Source: Siphonodentalium dalli
Lineage: Eukaryota > Mollusca > Scaphopoda > Gadilida > Siphonodentaliidae
Assembly (NCBI GenBank): GCA_032622095.1
Contig: CP136066.1
Location: forward strand, 170,696,664-170,760,663
DNA length: 64,000 nucleotides
Reading direction: 5' to 3'
How positions within the stretch are numbered: the first letter of the stretch is position 1; every line of letters begins with the position of its first letter. Under the pieces are notes generated by a model. The model did not search any database, was not told the DNA's origin, and was given only the letters and a program-made list of their open reading frames with translations. A program made the position numbers and the translations under genes. This document shows positions 12,536-23,640 of the stretch, piece by piece.

Positions 12536-12835
12536 TATATAATCTGCTTATAATTGCCTCATATTGAGTCGATAATGTAATGAAAATGAGAAAATTTTGG
12601 TCACGTCGACTTATAATGAGGCGATTCTAAGCAGATAGTGTGCGGACAATGACACAAAGAAGCCAACTCACGACTTTGCAGGTGAACGCTCTTGAACACG
12701 TGTTTCGCTGTGACTCGCGCCATAAAACGAAATAACTGGTAAGAGTCCATTATCTGCTTATTTCAGAATCAAATAATCACTTTATATGTACCTATTTAAC
12801 ATTATAGGTCGATTACGTGCTTATTTGCTCGAGGA
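12536..12835 (-). repeat. Inverted copy of the 7.7-8.0 kb element
   Basis: This stretch reads as the reverse complement of 7735-8040. It starts TATAATCTGCTTATAATTG and ends at ATAGGTCGATTACGTGCTTA. The stem sequence GCGATTCTAAGCAGAT is preserved. Copies in opposite orientation at both ends of intron 2 show that the family is dispersed. Confidence 0.7.
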
Positions 12836-12919
12836 TATGTTGAAGAACAAAGTTTATTCATTTCTTCTTATTGGTGATGTTTTTATTTTTCCCCAATTTG
12901 AAACAGTTTTTATAGAACA

Positions 12920-13270
12920 TTAACCTTTTACCCAACAAACCGGCCAAAAACGCCCAAATAAAGCTTCAACAGCCTAAATATCTTCGGTCTGTCTCAATAA
13001 CACCATACAAATATGGATATCATTGGAACCGGTTCATTGACCACATTGTGATGGTTACAGTTATGCCCTGTGCCAATGCATTCTCTTATATATGCGAGTC
13101 GACCATAGGTCGCCTCGCATATATAAGAGAATGCATTGGCCTAAAAAAAAATTTTTTTTAATATGTGTTAAGCCAATGCATTCTATTATATATGCGAGGC
13201 GACCTATGTTCGACTCGCATATATAAGAGAATGCATTGGCACAGGGCCGTTCTGTTGGGTAAAGGGTTAA
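12920..13270. mobile_element. piggyBac-like MITE with two 69-bp palindromes
   Basis: TTAA (12920-12923) is followed by a CCTTTTACCCAACA terminus. The other end is TGTTGGGTAAAGGG followed by TTAA (13267-13270). TTAA target duplication and CCCTTT-type ends are characteristic of piggyBac-like elements. Two palindromes lie at 13072-13140 and 13172-13240. Each has 27-bp arms (GCCAATGCATTCTCTTATAT onward), an inner CGACC-ATA-GGTCG dyad and a single asymmetric mismatch that shows orientation. The second palindrome is the reverse complement of the first. A 150-bp non-palindromic left arm holds AAATAAAGC and GGAACCGGTTCATTGACC segments shared with the other copies. No transposase is present. Confidence 0.88.
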
Positions 13271-13771
13271 TAAGCACAGCGGTTAACACGTCTGAGTAGC
13301 GTATGCTGCGTTGTTCTCTCGTGTGATGCGATGCTCAATTTCACTCACATTGCCTCGTGAAAGTAATACAACGCATAACTTTCAGAAGGAAACACATATC
13401 AATGGTTAACCCATTCTATGCTAAACGGGTTCTCTCAGGATATACCAGCATTACCAGCAGACGACAAATGATAATACAAGTGCAGAGGAATACATATTCA
13501 TTTGCATGTGGGAAATGTTTAGATAATACATGTAAGTTCAACAAACGGTCGTTTATTGAACTTATTATCTGAACATTTCCTAAGGGAACTCTTCGTATTT
13601 AGTATAGAAAGGGTTAAATATTGTCTATTTATTTTATGTCCATCAACACTCTATATCAAAATATATATCGCCTGCCATTTCATAGAAACCCGAACGTGTT
13701 ATTATATACAACGCTCTTTGTTTCTATATTTTCTTTAATTCCTTTGTTTCCTGAGAAGTTATAACTATATA
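13271..13771. other. No gene recognised
   Basis: This is short intronic DNA between two palindrome-bearing elements. It contains one copy of the scattered motif AACGCTCTTT near 13710 (complement AAAGAGCGTT). No coding signature is visible. Confidence 0.4.
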
Positions 13772-14222
13772 TGTGACCCGCTATATCAAATCCAGTCGTA
13801 AGACGGGATTTTTTTTAGCCTGTGCCAATGCATTCTCTTATATATGCGAGTCGACCATAGGTCGCCTCGCATATATACGAGAATGCATTGGCCTAACAAT
13901 TTTTAATAACTTTTTCTTCTATTCTTTAACAATTTTATAATTTCACCCATACAAAGCCCCAGACAAACATGAGCAGACGACACTCTTCGATATGCTTTTA
14001 TATATGTGTGGGGCTCCCTGCAGAGTAATGGTTTTTATTTTATTTTATGTCCTAAAAATTGTAAGAAACATTTATTTAAAAAAAATGATAAAAACTTGTT
14101 AGGCCAATACATTCTCTTATATATGCGAGGCGACCTATGGTCGACTCGCATATATAAGAGAATGCATTGGCACAGGGTGAAAAAATCCCGACTTACGACT
14201 GGATTTGATATGGCGGGTCACA
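13772..14222. mobile_element. TA-target MITE with two 69-bp palindromes (third TIR type)
   Basis: The terminal repeat TGTGACCCGC, continuing ATATCAAATCCAGTCGTAAG, is matched by its complement ending GCGGGTCACA. The left flank is TA and the right flank is TT, probably a decayed TA duplication; the sister copy at 25405 has TA on both sides. Inside are the same palindromes found in the piggyBac-like elements, at 13824-13892 and 14103-14171, inverted to each other and bordered by CCTGTG and CACAGG. Apart from the palindromes the sequence is unrelated to the TTAA elements. Confidence 0.85.
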
Positions 14223-14236
14223 TTTACAGACAATAT

Positions 14237-16306
14237 CGGCCGAATTCTGGTCCTGGTCTAGACCAGGGTTTCATGTAAACTATAGTCTAGACCAGGTCGA
14301 AACCACAATGATCGCCATGTGTTACCCAGCTTCGAGGCGAGTAAGCTGGGATTATTGGTCAGCACTGGTCCGTATTCTCGTCTTTTTGAAACTCAGGTTT
14401 ACGTAAACCATGGTTTGCCTTCTTATTGTCATTCAATCCTTTGTCGATCAGTTCATAATTCGAACCATGTGGTAACGTACAAGTTCTGGTAACAGAAACA
14501 TATGTATTTTTTGGAAGCATTTATATTTATGTTAACCAAATAGGAATTTTGTTTTATTGATATGCTGTGTTGAAGAAAGATTATAATTATATATGAACTG
14601 GACAAAATGTAATATAATCGATAATTATGTTTGTTATAGGTAATAGTCTACAACTGAGACCTAGTACCCCCCTGGTCTGAGATTTTTGTATAAACCGAGA
14701 CTTGAACCTGAGACGAGAATACCTTTTTCTGTTTTCGCAGTAACGATACAGATTGGTAATTTGATTGTAATCATGCGTGCGTTTATCTGGCTTTACAGTG
14801 GAGTTTTATTTATAACATCCTTGTCGTGTTTGAAAGCATATTACCGTTCTAAAGATGGATTAAGTAAGATTTTCGTGCTATTATTTCTAATATGTTATCG
14901 ATGGGTTTGGTTGACACGGATAAATAGGGAATGATAGTAGTTTTGCAATCGGAACGTAATCCGCATTGGATGCGGGTGTCTTTCGTTCCGTGTTTCTGAA
15001 ATTAATTGAGGTCGGAGCTAGTTTTGATAGTACTAATTCATCATTTTAGAATAAATTATTGCTGGACTGGATATACAATATAACAGCAAAAACTCTCAAA
15101 ATTATATTAAGACAGAACGAAAAATTGTGGTTCAATATAAGGAAATGTCCAATTAAATTGAATTAAATTAAATTAAATGCATGGGACCCCTGCTCTTGAT
15201 TAATGATTTATTTGGTCCAGTTTCTTAAGCCTTGACATTTCAAATTGGTTTATTTGTCATAATTTATCTTTAAACGTGGATTTGGAAAAAAAATACATGG
15301 CAATGGAAATATCTGCTATCGGGAGTGGGATACAACGCACCCATCTCGATTTTTTTCCCGATACACCCACCCCCACCCCCGTTGTGACATTGTTACATTT
15401 TCTGGAAAATTATTTTCAATAACTTCAATCACGGCGATAGTTATTTAGAAACTTTCTAAATTTTCAACTTATTGCAAATTCCCAAGTCCGCGAAATTACA
15501 TTGCACATGTCACCCCCTCACCCCAATGAATTGTTGAAAATTTTCAACAAGTACCTCACTATTTCCAGTTGTTGGAAATTCCCACCTGATATCCCCTATA
15601 AAAATGGTTCGAAATGTTTTAAAGGGATGAATGTAATTTATGTGTCATATTTTGACGCAAAGTTGAACAATATATAGTTGGTTCTTGATCTGAACAAACA
15701 CTATTTTACGCTATACATTGATTGTAAAGGGCGCCGGTGGTCCCGTCGGTAGAATGCTCGGGGCATTATGTCCGCCATTTGCCATCTAGCGCTGACGAAG
15801 CTGGTTCGAATGCCGACAAGCACGGATTCGCGATCCACTCTAAGTGAGGATAATCTTATTCGTGTATCTGGGCAAGTTTGTCGGTCCCTTTCCGGTGTCG
15901 GTATTTCTACACACAGCGGAGTGTTTCTCGGTGAATTTAGTCTCTGCATAGACTTTCCTCCACCCGTAAAACTGACAACGTCGTGACATCAGCATAGGGG
16001 GGGGGGATGAGAAATCCGCACTAACCCTGCCCCATGATCCCTGTCGAACGGCGACAGCATACAGATACCGCTATACAACACGGATATAAGCCGCTTTCAC
16101 GTGCATGCTCAGGTTTGGAGACACCAACACACCAATCTCGATGCAGCGCTCAGCACGCTTTTGTCCATAGATTGTCATTGATTGTCGTTGATTGTACAAC
16201 AATGCGCCGATCCCAGCTTGAGACCAGGTGGTTTCGCGAGACCAAGTCCTGACATGGAACACCGTGATTATTAGGGTGGTCTAGACCTGAGACCAGAATT
16301 CAGCCG
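14237..16306. mobile_element. ~2.1-kb element with diverged inverted ends, carrying a SINE
   Basis: The left end CGGCCGAATTCTGGTC is the complement, with one change, of the right end GACCAGAATTCAGCCG. TAT lies immediately outside both ends, which could be a 3-bp target duplication. Near each end are palindromic GGTCTAGACC motifs. The interior has no recognisable transposase. It contains a tRNA-like SINE at 15728-15990, a CCACCC-rich patch near 15365 and several GTTGGAAATT-type motifs. It is probably an old non-autonomous DNA transposon, and its family is not recognised. Confidence 0.6.
15728..15990 (+). mobile_element. tRNA-derived SINE-like sequence
   Basis: A head of about 90 bp has an RNA polymerase III A-box-like stretch (GGTGGTCCCGTCGGTAGAAT, near 15737) and a good B box (GGTTCGAATGC, from 15803) at tRNA-like spacing. 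It is followed by a non-tRNA body containing CCACCCGTAAAACTGACAAC and ending before a G run at about 15999. The head cannot be drawn as a clean cloverleaf, so a functional tRNA gene is unlikely. Short open frames across it are incidental. Confidence 0.6.
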
Positions 16307-16676
16307 TATGGGTGTGAATACTCATAGATCATTATTCCTTTCATATTCGGTTATCTGTACCTGAACTATTTGTTTCCACGAAGATTTGGAAGGGAATAAT
16401 CCAGATATTTCAAATATATAAGCATGCTATAGAAGAGATAATTTCGGTAAGATGTGATAAATGTCTGGCAGGTATGAGTGTGACTCTCGACGGCCAAGAC
16501 TGGGATCATATACTTTATAAAGGAATACGAGTTTTGCAGATTTATCTGCTGTCAATACCAGACACCCCATCGAAGATCCAAACGACACTAGCAACAAAAC
16601 CAATGGACATGAGGTATCAATGTTCGGGTAACTCTATGTAAACACGACCCTAACTCTATCAAAAATTCCACTTTTC
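16307..16676. other. No gene recognised
   Basis: This is intronic AT-rich DNA between two mobile elements. No repeat or exon is recognised. Confidence 0.4.
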
Positions 16677-17053
16677 TTAACCCTTTACCCAACAAACCCG
16701 CCAAAATTTTTAAACGGCCAAATAAAGCTGCAACAGCCTAAATTATCTTGGGTCTGTCTCAATAAAACCATATAAATATGGATATCATTGGAACCGGTTC
16801 ATTGACCACATTGTGATGGTTACAGTTATGCCCTGTGCCAATGCATTCTCTTATATATGCGAGTCGACCATATGTCGCCTCGCATATATATGAGAATGCA
16901 TTTTACCATTTTTTCTTACATTCTTTAACAATTTTATAATTTTTAATGTGTTAAGCCAATGCATTCTCTTATATATGCGAGGCGACCTATGGTCGACTCG
17001 CATATATAAGAGAATGCATTGACACAGGGCCGTTCTGTTTGGTAAAGGGTTAA
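16677..17053. mobile_element. piggyBac-like MITE with two palindromes
   Basis: TTAA (16677-16680) followed by CCCTTTACCCAACA, and GGTAAAGGG followed by TTAA (17050-17053), mark the ends. Palindromes lie at 16837-16901 (right arm slightly degraded, ATATATGAG instead of ATATAAGAG and the last four bases lost) and 16955-17023. The left arm matches the copies at 12920 and 21644. No coding capacity is seen. Confidence 0.87.
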
Positions 17054-17068
17054 AGGCACGGGCGGCGT

Positions 17069-18477
17069 TCGTTGCAGAAATATTCATATTTGTTCAAATC
17101 GCCATAAACAGAAGGAATATCAAAATATATATAGTTTTGTTCATATGCCAAACATAATCAGCGCGTAAATAGTATATTGTCGCCAAGACGAACGGTGGTA
17201 TACGTAAACAAGAGCCTGCTCGTATTACAAAAGTTTTTGCTTCTGTTTACATAACACAGCGTAATTATATTGGTTATTCACACATAAATGATATAAACGC
17301 CCTATATTATTTCCATATCAGGTAAACAGTAACGAATAACGCTCTTTATGTTTACCATATCCGGATCTAAACAGAAGCCAGGTTCTGTAACGTTTTTTGC
17401 TGTTGTTTACATAACAAAGGAAATACATTTGACAATAATATACTGTTTATGCCATATTTCTGATTAGTATAAGAACAAAATATGTCTATATTTTACTAGT
17501 ATTTCTGTTTATGGCGGTTTTTGACGGAGGTGAATATGTTAACAGCATGACCACCGCCAACGCCGTCAGTATCTTTAATGGTGTGGATAATTTGATTTGC
17601 CATGTACGGTTACATTTCTCAAACCGTATTTTGTTTCGTTATTACTAAAATAACAGTTTTCGTAGAATTGTAATCGAATCTCCAATCTGACTGTATACAG
17701 AAAGCAGATGCGTATCATTTGCGATAAATATTCCATGGTAATATGGCATACGGGGAAGAATATTACCACCTGTCGTTGTCCTCAGGTGAACAGAGACAAT
17801 CTGGAGGTTAAATGATCGAATCTGGCGCAGAATTGAATATTGGTAAGGAGTGTGTTAATAACGTGTCAATTTGTTCCTGTCATACATCTTTTATTGAGTT
17901 TGTCGTGCAAACCTTTTATCGAAACTCAATCAGATGCGTTTTGAGCATTGAGCAAGTGTAACAGTGATTGAAATATAATATGGTGCATGTAATATACTAA
18001 CAATCCTGGTTAATATAACACAACAATGGACCCGCCCAATCTACCCGTTTGAAAGTCGTTCTATAAAGCTACCCACTGTCCGTGTAAACATATTTTTTAT
18101 TTCCAAACCCAAAACAAATAACATAGTATACAGATGACACGTATATGCATAGAATAGTCAATGTATGGAAACGAGGATCAGGCAACAAGCCTTTTTAAAG
18201 TTTTCTCAACTATTGCAGAATGTAAAAGTTTAACTTCAAATTGCGCGCGTAAAACACGTCACTTCGGCCTCGCTTTCTCGTCTGATTTTGTTTGTTTTTC
18301 TTGGCATTGTGTTGTCGACAGTTACGCTGACAATTCTATATAACTGATTCTTTGGTTTATTCTAATAATTTGATAAATTCTTTTCGGAGAACATCAAGCC
18401 TAGATTTAATTTTATTTATAAGAAATCAACTTTTTATAATTTATATTCACCATGTTGTGTCTTTTTGGATTGGAAAT
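17069..18477. other. No gene recognised; begins with a dispersed ~90-bp repeat
   Basis: 17069-17156 repeats 7039-7130 in the same orientation. From about 17200 to 17460, phrases such as GTTTACATAAC recur and AACGCTCTTTATG occurs near 17338, as near 50918. These suggest an older composite repeat. The rest shows no exon or RNA gene. Confidence 0.45.
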
Positions 18478-18682
18478 AGCGCGCTTAATATACCACTTCT
18501 TTTGACTGGTACTCTGACAAATTGTAAATTGAAAATATATACTCAATGAGGATATGTACTGTGGAAAGATTTTGGTGTATCTTTTAGTCTCCGCATTCGA
18601 TCACTTTGAATCCTCATTGAGTATGTTCTAATTTACAATTTGTTAGAGTACCTGTCAAAAGAAGTGGTATATAAAGCGCGCC
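18478..18682. mobile_element. Foldback element with ~72-bp arms
   Basis: The left arm (about 18478-18550, starting GCGCGCTTAATATACCACTT) is the complement of the right arm (about 18611-18682, ending AAGTGGTATATAAAGCGCGC). The arms enclose a ~60-bp loop. A third partial copy of the end (GCGCGCCTCAATATACCACT) lies at about 19077-19115. Between them (18940-19080) short units built from GCGC and AATATCGCAATA repeat several times. This is a non-coding foldback transposon or a hairpin derived from one. Confidence 0.72.
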
Positions 18683-20290
18683 ATTTTCGCGTCCAATATC
18701 GCAATAATATTTCAAGTGGAAACGCTTATAAGCGCGCCGCTTGCGTTATTATTGCAATAGTATGCGCTGGATATCGCAATGTATTAAAGCAAATTATTGC
18801 TTCTTCTATATTGTTTATTGTATAAATAAATAGAGACAATGTTTTAGAATTTTATATAATTATAGTTGTATATGCTATATGTACAGTATATGTACAATAT
18901 ATACACAGTATTTATTTAATATAAATATAACACTATCGGGTCTGTATGAAATTTTGCGCGCTTAATATCGCAATATTTTGCGCTCAATATCGCAATAATA
19001 AGCGCGACAGATTTTTGGTATTGCACTATATAATCGCGGCTTTTTCGAAATTAAGCGCGCTCAATATCGCAATAAAGGCGCGCCTCAATATACCACTTCT
19101 TCTGGTACTGTACATTTGTAAATATTTTCATTGTAGAGTTTTATTCATATTGTATCATACCTGCATGCTTGTATGACGGATTATATGAATTGGTGTGTTG
19201 TATAGATATATATATGTGGGCATATTTTAATTACTATTCTTTATTATCACTCCGGTTCGAGCTCGGGACAATATTTAGCAGGGGTAAAAAAAAACACGCG
19301 AATAAATTACTATCGCGGTCTTGAACATGTTTGTGAACAGATACGATTAGCATTTAGAACTGTATCTTCCACCATAAATGAAGTGTTTGTTTACAATTGC
19401 CTCATAATCGGCAGCTTTGTCAACGTTTAAAGACGACATCAGCCCTTTAAAACACTTCTCCAAATATGTCCGTTATTTCGTCAAAGACACCTTTTCAAAT
19501 ATCTCCGTTATTTCGTTTATAAAAATAATTTCATATTTCTATATTTCGTTCTATATTTCGCCCTATTTCGCTGTATTTTCCTATTTCGATTTTCTATGTA
19601 CTTTCCTATTTCGCTTTTTCGTTTTATTTCATGTTTCGATAATTCGCTATATTTGACATATTATGGGATATGGTATTATATGATACCCTACATTTTGATA
19701 TTCAACTGAACATCACGTGCCTCCCGTGGTCGCGATTGTATGCCAATAGCCATCATATCGTGAACCCCGATATGTTATCTTTTGGTAGTCAAGCGTGGGC
19801 GTATTGGCTGGGTTAATCGGTTCCGATCGCGGCGTTTTGCATTGAAATAACTTGAAGAAAGTTCCGTGATGAATTGCTGCATGGATTCAACTCAGATAAG
19901 AATAAGATATTTTACGATATTTGCGTCTGAAACAGCGACGTAGCTAGCGGGTCTCTGTTGGGAAGGGGGTGTCCACCTTGGAAATTCAACTGCACCGCAC
20001 GCCTTAAATCAGACCAAACACAATTTTTTTCGGAATTCCATTTGCACCCCATTGCACTTCTAATGCATGCTCCCTCACAGGCCTGGATAAACGGCTCTTG
20101 TTGTACAAAATACCCGGTGTCAGAACATTTATAGATCTGAATCTGAAAATTGCATAAATCCTAACATTTAGTGGTCTAATTGCAGACAAATTGAAATGAC
20201 CAGGGACGAGAGCCCAGGACATACCGTGCTATAGTGTGAGGAAAATTTGAAATCTGAAAAAGAAAATCGCAAAATCATATTATCTCGATG
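18683..20290. other. No gene; contains short-phrase repeats
   Basis: 18940-19085 holds repeated AATATCGCAATA phrases with GCGCGC ends. 19450-19650 holds about ten copies of (C/T)TATTTCG-like octamers at irregular spacing. No exon or RNA gene is recognised. Confidence 0.5.
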
Positions 20291-20339
20291 TGAGAACATT
20301 TTGAAATCTCAACAAAAACATCTGGGCTGGCCTCAGGAT

Positions 20340-20740
20340 TTCCTAGCGTTGGAAATCTCAAACCTCACACCCCCACTTAAGTTGTAAAATTTCCAACTGA
20401 TGACCTCATTTTTTTTCAAATATAGGAAAATATTGTGGTCTTAAATTAGCTAGCAGTTTTTGACTAGCCACGGGGACAGACAAGCTTTCCAACTGTTGGA
20501 AATATCCAACCTAACAACCACCCTAAGGTTGGAAAATATCCAACTGATGGCCATTTCAGTCCAAAATTTTGACGAAAAGTAGTAAGTATGCAAATGTTGG
20601 AAACAACAAATCCCCCTAATAAATTGTTGGAAAATAAAACTACAATAACAATTTCAACCTATCGTTGGTGTGAAATTTCTAACTAATGTTGTGTCAGGTA
20701 TGAAATATCCAACTGTTAAAATTTTTACCAAAGTTGGGGG
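20340..20740. repeat. Cluster of GTTGGAAATATCCAAC-type palindromic motifs
   Basis: The motif family (GTTGGAAA followed by TTTCCAAC or TATCCAAC) occurs about eight times, for example near 20348, 20383, 20480-20502, 20526-20543, 20596 and 20623. Similar motifs cluster at 15440-15590 and 26255-26350. The half-sites are complementary, so paired copies form small dyads. Origin and role are unknown. Confidence 0.6.
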
Positions 20741-21183
20741 TGAGACAACACCCCCCCCCCCTCCCCCGTACCTCCCTGTCGCCACGTCCTGGTCTGAAAT
20801 CCAACTTCGGAAGTTTGTATTCTATTCAACAATTGTTATAATTGCTCTAGGAAGACAGTTTGTTATGCACATATCCCGCAATGCTTCCATCTTATGATGG
20901 AGATACTCAAAGTACTCGTTCAAGAATTGCTTCAGATGACGAACACACACAGCCATTAGGTGATTGGACACATTCAACGAATCAACATTTGTGCCAGAGG
21001 TGGTGTTATCGTATGGTGGTACAAACGTTCTGATTACACTATGTATATGATGATCTGCAATGATAGTGAATATTTTAAATTTCTCAACAAACAGACCAAA
21101 CCTGAATGGTCGAATTCACCATCGAAGTATGTTTGGACAAAAGACGTGGTGCTCACTTCGACCTCCATCCCAGAGTTACTCAC
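20741..21183. other. No gene recognised; intronic
   Basis: It starts with a C-rich run at about 20750-20766. The remainder is intron 2 sequence downstream of WSC exon 2 on the minus strand. No further exon is visible. Confidence 0.4.
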
Positions 21184-21324
21184 CTAGAGCCGCGCAAATG
21201 TTGATGCAGAAACCGTGTGAGTTCTGATCTTCGTCTTCGATACGTATTCCGCTTAGGTCCCGGTATCTCGCGTCTTTGAAACAACCCAGGTATTGTGCTA
21301 TGTCCTTGAAATCTGTGTCTTGTC
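21184..21324 (-). CDS. PAN-WSC secreted protein, exon 2: N-terminal half of the WSC domain
   Basis: This 141-nt exon is bounded by a CACAG acceptor (AG at 21325-21326) and a consensus GTGAGT donor at 21178-21183. Both introns are phase 1, so the exon is symmetric and joins exon 1 and exon 3 in frame. It encodes residues 104-149. A short linker leads into YLGCFKDARYRDLSG, the typical opening of a WSC domain, then cysteines at 142 and 146 (FCINICAAL). These are the first three of the eight WSC cysteines (117, 142, 146); the other five are in exon 3. The frame has no ATG start of its own and would be missed by length-based ORF calls. It lies about 5.2 kb downstream of exon 1. Role inferred from family: an extracellular glycan-binding module. 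Confidence 0.88.
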
Positions 21325-21643
21325 CTGTGATTACACACAACACCCTGACAGACTCATATATGTTACATCCATATTGTGAAATCAGTCTCTTCGTGGAATC
21401 ACTAAATCCTTCAGTGACTGTGGGAATCAGTCACTTCATGAAACGACTAAAAATGTTAGTCCTTTCGTGAAATGACCGAAATATATTGACAGGCATTTAA
21501 CAAAATGACTGAAGTTAGAAACATTTAATTAAGCCTTGACCACCAGTTTATCAGTGGGCTTCGGAAGAGCCGTATTCTCCAAAAAATAAATTTCCGGGAG
21601 ACGAAAAAATCTGAAATAACATTGGTTTTCATATCTCGCCTGG
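21325..21643. other. No gene recognised; intron 1
   Basis: This is AT-rich intronic sequence with a few TCACTTCATGAAA-like near-repeats at 21390-21470. No exon is visible. Confidence 0.4.
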
Positions 21644-22107
21644 TTAACCCTTTACCCAACAAAACGGCAAAAAACGCCCAAATAAAGCTTCAACAGCATA
21701 AAATATCTTCGGTCTGTCCCAATAACACCATACAAATATGGATATCATTGGAACCGGTTCATTGACCACATTGTGATGGTTACAGTTATGCTCTGTGCCA
21801 ATGCATTCTCTTATATATGCGAGTCGACCATAGGTCGCCTCGCATATATAAGAGAATGCATTGGCCTAAAAAAATTCTTTTTTAACACTTTTTACCATTT
21901 TTTCTTACATTCTTTAACAATTTTATAATTTTTTCTTACATTTTTTAACAATTGTTATAATATTTTTCTACATTCTTTGACAATTTTATCATTTTTAATA
22001 TGTGTTAAGCCAATGCATTCTCTTATATATGCGAGGCGATCTATGGTCGACTCGCATATATAAGAGAATGCATTGGCACAGGGCCGTTCTGTTTGGTAAA
22101 GGGTTAA
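21644..22107. mobile_element. piggyBac-like MITE with two 69-bp palindromes and a T-rich spacer
   Basis: TTAA (21644-21647) then CCCTTTACCCAACA, and TGTTTGGTAAAGGG then TTAA (22104-22107), mark the ends. Palindromes lie at 21797-21865 and 22009-22077 in opposite orientation. The spacer is a tandem array of ~30-bp units, TTTTTCTTACATTCTTTAAC followed by AATTTTATAA. This is one of the most intact copies and serves well as a family reference. Confidence 0.9.
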
Positions 22108-22243
22108 AGAGAAACACATCTGATGGCTTTATACGAACATATACCTCTTCAAAACTATCCAATCGGAATCATCCTACCAGGAACGGTTTCGAAAATACGA
22201 CATTCGACATTTTAGATTTTGAGATAAGTATCGACGGGAAACC

Positions 22244-22640
22244 TTAACCCTTTGAGTGCCAGGTCCGATTTTTGTATCAACCCATATACCCTGTGCCAAT
22301 GTATTCTCTTATATATGCGAGTCGACCATAGGTCGCCTCGCATATATTAGAGAATGCATTGGCCAAAAAAAAAATCATTATTTGTTATTATTTTTTACAA
22401 TTATTTACAATTTTAATATTTTTTTCTTATATTCTTTAACAGACTTGTTTTGTAGGTTTAGTGCCAGGGAATCTTACGTTTTTCATGGGCATCAAAATTA
22501 TTACTATGAATACTTGGTGATAGTTTTGAGTTATAACATGCCCCTAAGATTTTATCCAGTTTGTTTTTAAATTCGCTATAGCATGCTTAGACATACCAAA
22601 AAATATTCAACCCTAAAAAAAAAATTCTAAAAAAAATGGT
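22244..22640 (+). mobile_element. Truncated piggyBac-like element of the CCCTTTGAGTGCCA type
   Basis: TTAA (22244-22247) followed by CCCTTTGAGTGCCAGGTC matches the left end of the element at 37489. One palindrome (22295-22363) follows. Then comes a body shared with that element: TTTAGTGCCAGGGAATCTTA, TATGAATACTTGGTGATAG and TTCGCTATAGCATGCTTA. The similarity fades around 22600-22640 and no right-hand inverted repeat is found, so this copy has lost its right end. Short open frames inside are not recognised as protein. Confidence 0.75.
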
Positions 22641-22862
22641 TTTTAAATGATTTGGAAAATTTCACATTCTCTATTTTCTTATGTAATCTAACCCGTAGAT
22701 GTATAAATACTTTATTAAATAAGCTTAAGTCTGCCACACTGACAATAATGTGAAATGTTATATAATAGATTATTGTATGAAGATCTGAGGCCGATTAATT
22801 GCTTCATCCCAGTGATGTGGAAAACGAAAGATGCCACATTCTGATGACCGTATAAACTTGCG

Positions 22863-23332
22863 TTAACCCTTTACCCAACAGAAGGGCCCTGTGCCAATGC
22901 ATTCTCTTATATATGCGAGTCGACCATAGGTCGCCTCGCATATATAAGAGAATGCATTGGCTTAACACATATTAAAAATGATAAAATTGTCAAAGAATGT
23001 AGAAAAATATTATAAAACTTATAAAATATTATAAAAATTGTTAAAGAATGTAAGAAAAAATTATAAAATTGTTAAAGAATGTAAGAAAAAATGGTAAAGT
23101 GTTAAAAAAGAATTTGTTTAGGCCAATGCATTCTCTTATATATGCGAGGCGACCTATGGTCGACTCGCATATATAAGAGAATGCATTGGCACAGGGCATA
23201 ACTGTAACCATCACAATGTGGTCATTGAACCGGTTCCAATAATATCCATATTTGTATGGTGTTATTGAGACAGACCGAAGAATTTTAGGCTGTTGCAGCT
23301 TTATTTGGGCGTTTTGTTGGGTAAAGGGTTAA
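22863..23332. mobile_element. piggyBac-like MITE, reverse orientation, two palindromes
   Basis: TTAA (22863-22866), CCCTTTACCCAACA and the complementary end ending in TTAA (23329-23332) define it. Palindromes lie at 22893-22961 and 23122-23190. The long non-palindromic arm is on the right here (GGTCAATGAACC-type text reversed), so the copy is inverted relative to 21644-22107. Just outside the right end the sequence matches 31953 onward, where no such element is inserted. Confidence 0.9.
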
Positions 23333-23640
23333 AGCAACCAATCCTTCAAATTATTACAACTACGGTTTATCACTGCAGTTTTTCTTTCACCACACCAGAA
23401 AGCCTCTAAATGTGGATCAGAAAACTAATAATCGGATTAAATACACACCCGATACTTCGCAATACGACCTACAGTCTACATTCCAACTGAGACATACTTC
23501 ATCAGCAATGCTAGCTGTTATATTATGCATTGTGCTCGGGTCGCAATAAAATCGTCAGCCATATAAATATCGATAGCCATTAACGCGGTCATGAAAGTTA
23601 CATACTGCAACAATGAGACATCCGCGAAGATACTTCCGCG
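23333..23640 (+). repeat. Dispersed repeat, second copy at ~31.95-32.17 kb
   Basis: AACCAATCCTTCAAATTATT and ACCAGAAAGCCTCTAAATG-type stretches, then ATTAACGCGGTCAT and GTTACATACTGCAAC, occur in the same order at about 31950-32165. Only the right flank of the piggyBac-like insert at 23332 lies in this repeat. No coding is recognised. Confidence 0.65.

Noticed and set aside
15728-15820. Functional tRNA gene
   Set aside because: A and B boxes are recognisable but no consistent acceptor stem or anticodon loop can be drawn. A SINE head explains it better.
22002-22247. Short frames (e.g. with RMHWHR or YICESTIGRLAYI phrases) repeated through the window
   Set aside because: They are translations of the 69-bp palindrome and change with whatever lies beside it.
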